Origin: Lanius collurio
Taxonomy: Eukaryota > Chordata > Aves > Passeriformes > Laniidae
NCBI GenBank assembly: GCA_020086605.1
Contig: JACBWW010000008.1
Location: 15,774,714-15,838,713 of the forward strand
DNA: 64,000 nucleotides
Direction: 5' to 3'
Made by a program: the position numbers and the translations under genes
Notes under the pieces: model-generated
Database searches by the model: none
Told to the model about the DNA's origin: nothing
What the model saw: the letters and a program-made list of their open reading frames with translations, nothing else
Shown here: positions 62,061-64,000 of the stretch, piece by piece
Position numbering within the stretch: position 1 is the stretch's first letter
Layout: every line of letters starts with the position of its first letter

Positions 62061-64000
62061 CTAGAATAAGACATTTATTTGATAGCTTTATAGTTTTTGC
62101 CCTCATCATCTAACACAGAATTCTGAGATTGCAGTACTCCTCCTTTAGCCTCACCAGCAAAATTAGCAGAAAAAATATCAGAAGGGTAAGAATATCTGGG
62201 TGCAAGGGTGTGCAATCCAATTTGCATTTGGCAGGGATTTGTAGTTAAGGATAATACTCAAGAACCATGTTTGTAATTTTAAATGCCTCCACTGCATTTC
62301 AAATCATGTCTAAGCTGCCATTTGTCAGTCTCAGACAATTTACCCAGGTCTATCATTACCAGAACAGATTATTAACACTATCTGGCCTAAGAAAGATTTT
62401 TGATTTTTTTTTAGTCCGATGACTAGTACTGCAATTAGGAAAAACCATGAAAACCATGTGAGAATGTAACCAGACAGGTGACACTGGATCATTTTAAATA
62501 GTCCACCTCTCTATTTAATTTTTTGTGTAATCGAAGCAAGTGACTGTCCGTACATTCTAAACAGCCCCATTGTAAAAGCTACACTTATTAAGCAGACTTA
62601 CCCTTACTCGTCCTGTCTTTCTTATGCAGGCTTTTCCAATTAAACAAGCAGCTATTTAAAACAATTATATTGATGGCTGAGAGAAGAAAAGATCTCTACT
62701 TAGATTAAAAAATATTCCTATATTAAGTCCCATAAGGCAAGGAAATGATAGCAGAATGTATCACACATTTTATCTGAAAGAACAGACATTAGCATGTAAG
62801 TGTAGGGAACCACAAAATGGACATGTAAAAAGCATCAAAATCTAAACAACAGCTGCATTTTTCATGAATTGCTTAGAGCTGCTATGTTTTCTTCACCTTC
62901 ATACAGAAAATCTAAAATCAACAGCAAAATAAGATGTATGGGTTTTAGAGATTTATTTATAGATCATATCACCTCAGAGATCTACACACAATTCCTCAGA
63001 AGTTCAGCATGACTTAAAATTCTCTAAATTATAAGGATTAGTCATATACTAAATTATAGCAGTTGATTGGTATCACCATGAATCTCCTAAGTAATTTATA
63101 ATGCAAGTTTCCTTTAAATGTCTACATTGCAGGACTCAGCAAAGAAGCACTACAATGTCTGCAAGATGGTAGTAACCTCTCAATGAGAAGGGTTTCATAA
63201 TAATATTTTCCTAAAGTAACCTGATTCAGTAAAAAATAAAGTACAATTCTACCCATGATGTTTCACACTGTGTTAGGGTCTTACTTCAACTTTCTTTGCA
63301 CTTTCTTCTAGTGAAAGGGGAGTGCTGTCAATCACCTCCTGTTATCAGGGACTACTCAATATCTTTTGCCTGTAAGGCAGCTGGACTTTTAATTCAGTTG
63401 TAAATCAGCTTTGTGCACTCATTTCAAGTAAGCACCATACCTCATCCTGTATTCTCAGGGTTACACTTCTTATTCTAAATAATGAAACCCTACATCTTTC
63501 AAAAAACAAAAGAAGTTTTCTAAGTCAATGTCAGAAATTTTAAATCACACATAGTCCTTTAATCTGTGTATAATAACAGAGATTATCAAACAGAACAATT
63601 CCACACAGTGGCTTCAAAATACAGAAGCATTCTTACCATCTCAAAATCTGAAAACTAATTAAAGCTATTAGTGGGCAAGGATACTGTCTTTTCTATGTCT
63701 TAAACCTAAAGTTTCTAAAACACGCAACAGGACAGATTTGAAAAATGAACATTTTATTTGAAAGTACTGAAAGCCAGCATAAGGGATGAAAAGGCTAATA
63801 AAATGATGAGATCCAGAGTCAAAGTTGTCTGGAAACCAACCATTTTTTCATTCAAACAGTTGACATGTTGGCACCAAACATGTCATACATACAAAGAAGG
63901 CCCAAGACAACTTCTTTCTTAAACCACACAATCTAATATTTCAGGCTCTCTCAAGTATAAGGAGAAGCAATTTGGAATAGTCTAACATGACATCATGAAC

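Larger units (their letters stand above)
50454..64000 (-). other. MAST4: MAST4 intron upstream of exon A (partial)
   Basis: Non-coding, AT-rich sequence 5' of exon A in the sense of the gene. No acceptor-exon-donor unit with recognisable MAST coding was found, so the long GC-rich first exon encoding the canonical N-terminus is presumably beyond the right edge. It contains a candidate alternative exon near 53.7 kb, an LTR-like block near 61 kb, a tandem duplication at 57.4 kb and an AT-rich hairpin at 55.5 kb. The rest shows no gene, RNA gene or recognisable mobile element. Confidence 0.7.

Noticed and set aside
1..64000. CRISPR arrays, bacterial operons, tRNA or rRNA genes
   Set aside because: No regularly spaced repeats, no ribosome-site-linked ORFs and no cloverleaf sequence with A/B boxes were seen; the sequence is vertebrate.

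Overview
The window looks like avian, probably passerine, nuclear DNA. It is AT-rich and gene-poor, has a single CpG island that is broken by an assembly gap, and carries several CR1 LINE 3' ends and LTR/ERV pieces typical of bird genomes. No bacterial or viral gene layout is present. Only two protein-coding exons can be supported, both on the minus strand. They join in frame to give part of the N-terminal region of a microtubule-associated Ser/Thr kinase, best matched from memory to MAST4. Chicken MAST4 lies on the Z chromosome, so a Z origin is likely but is inferred only.

Layout, read in the direction of transcription (right to left). 64.0-50.45 kb is intron, with a candidate alternative 5' exon at about 53.64-53.80 kb and an LTR-like block at 60.6-61.3 kb. 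Exon A is at 50300-50453. A 19.9-kb intron follows (50.3-30.4 kb) and holds most of the mobile DNA: a CR1 split by a solo LTR (48.6-49.24 kb), a short two-LTR ERV on the minus strand (41.15-43.64 kb), another probable LTR (36.3-37.1 kb), a 184-bp TG...CA element (34.2 kb) and an ERVL-like fragment (33 kb). Exon B is at 30299-30420. From 30.3 kb to the left edge is intron again, with two CR1 fragments and the CpG island at 11.9-13.0 kb, a probable internal promoter for a shorter MAST4 isoform. The kinase domain, PDZ domain, canonical first exon and 3' end are all outside the window.

The ERV and the solo LTR belong to one family: LTRs of about 295 bp, a shared AATAAA and a shared GTCACGTG core. 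The solo copy has a perfect 6-bp target duplication, which points to a class II (ERVK-like) element. All clear CR1 copies run antisense to MAST4, whereas the two-LTR ERV lies in the sense orientation and brings its own polyadenylation signals into the intron.

The points most worth following are the short ERV (a tRNA-Ala-like primer site, a GC-rich open frame joined to a gag-like start, and a G-quadruplex motif), the gap-disrupted internal promoter, and the candidate alternative exon at 53.7 kb. Nearly all other open reading frames are short, begin at non-ATG codons or sit in repeats, and are not annotated as genes.
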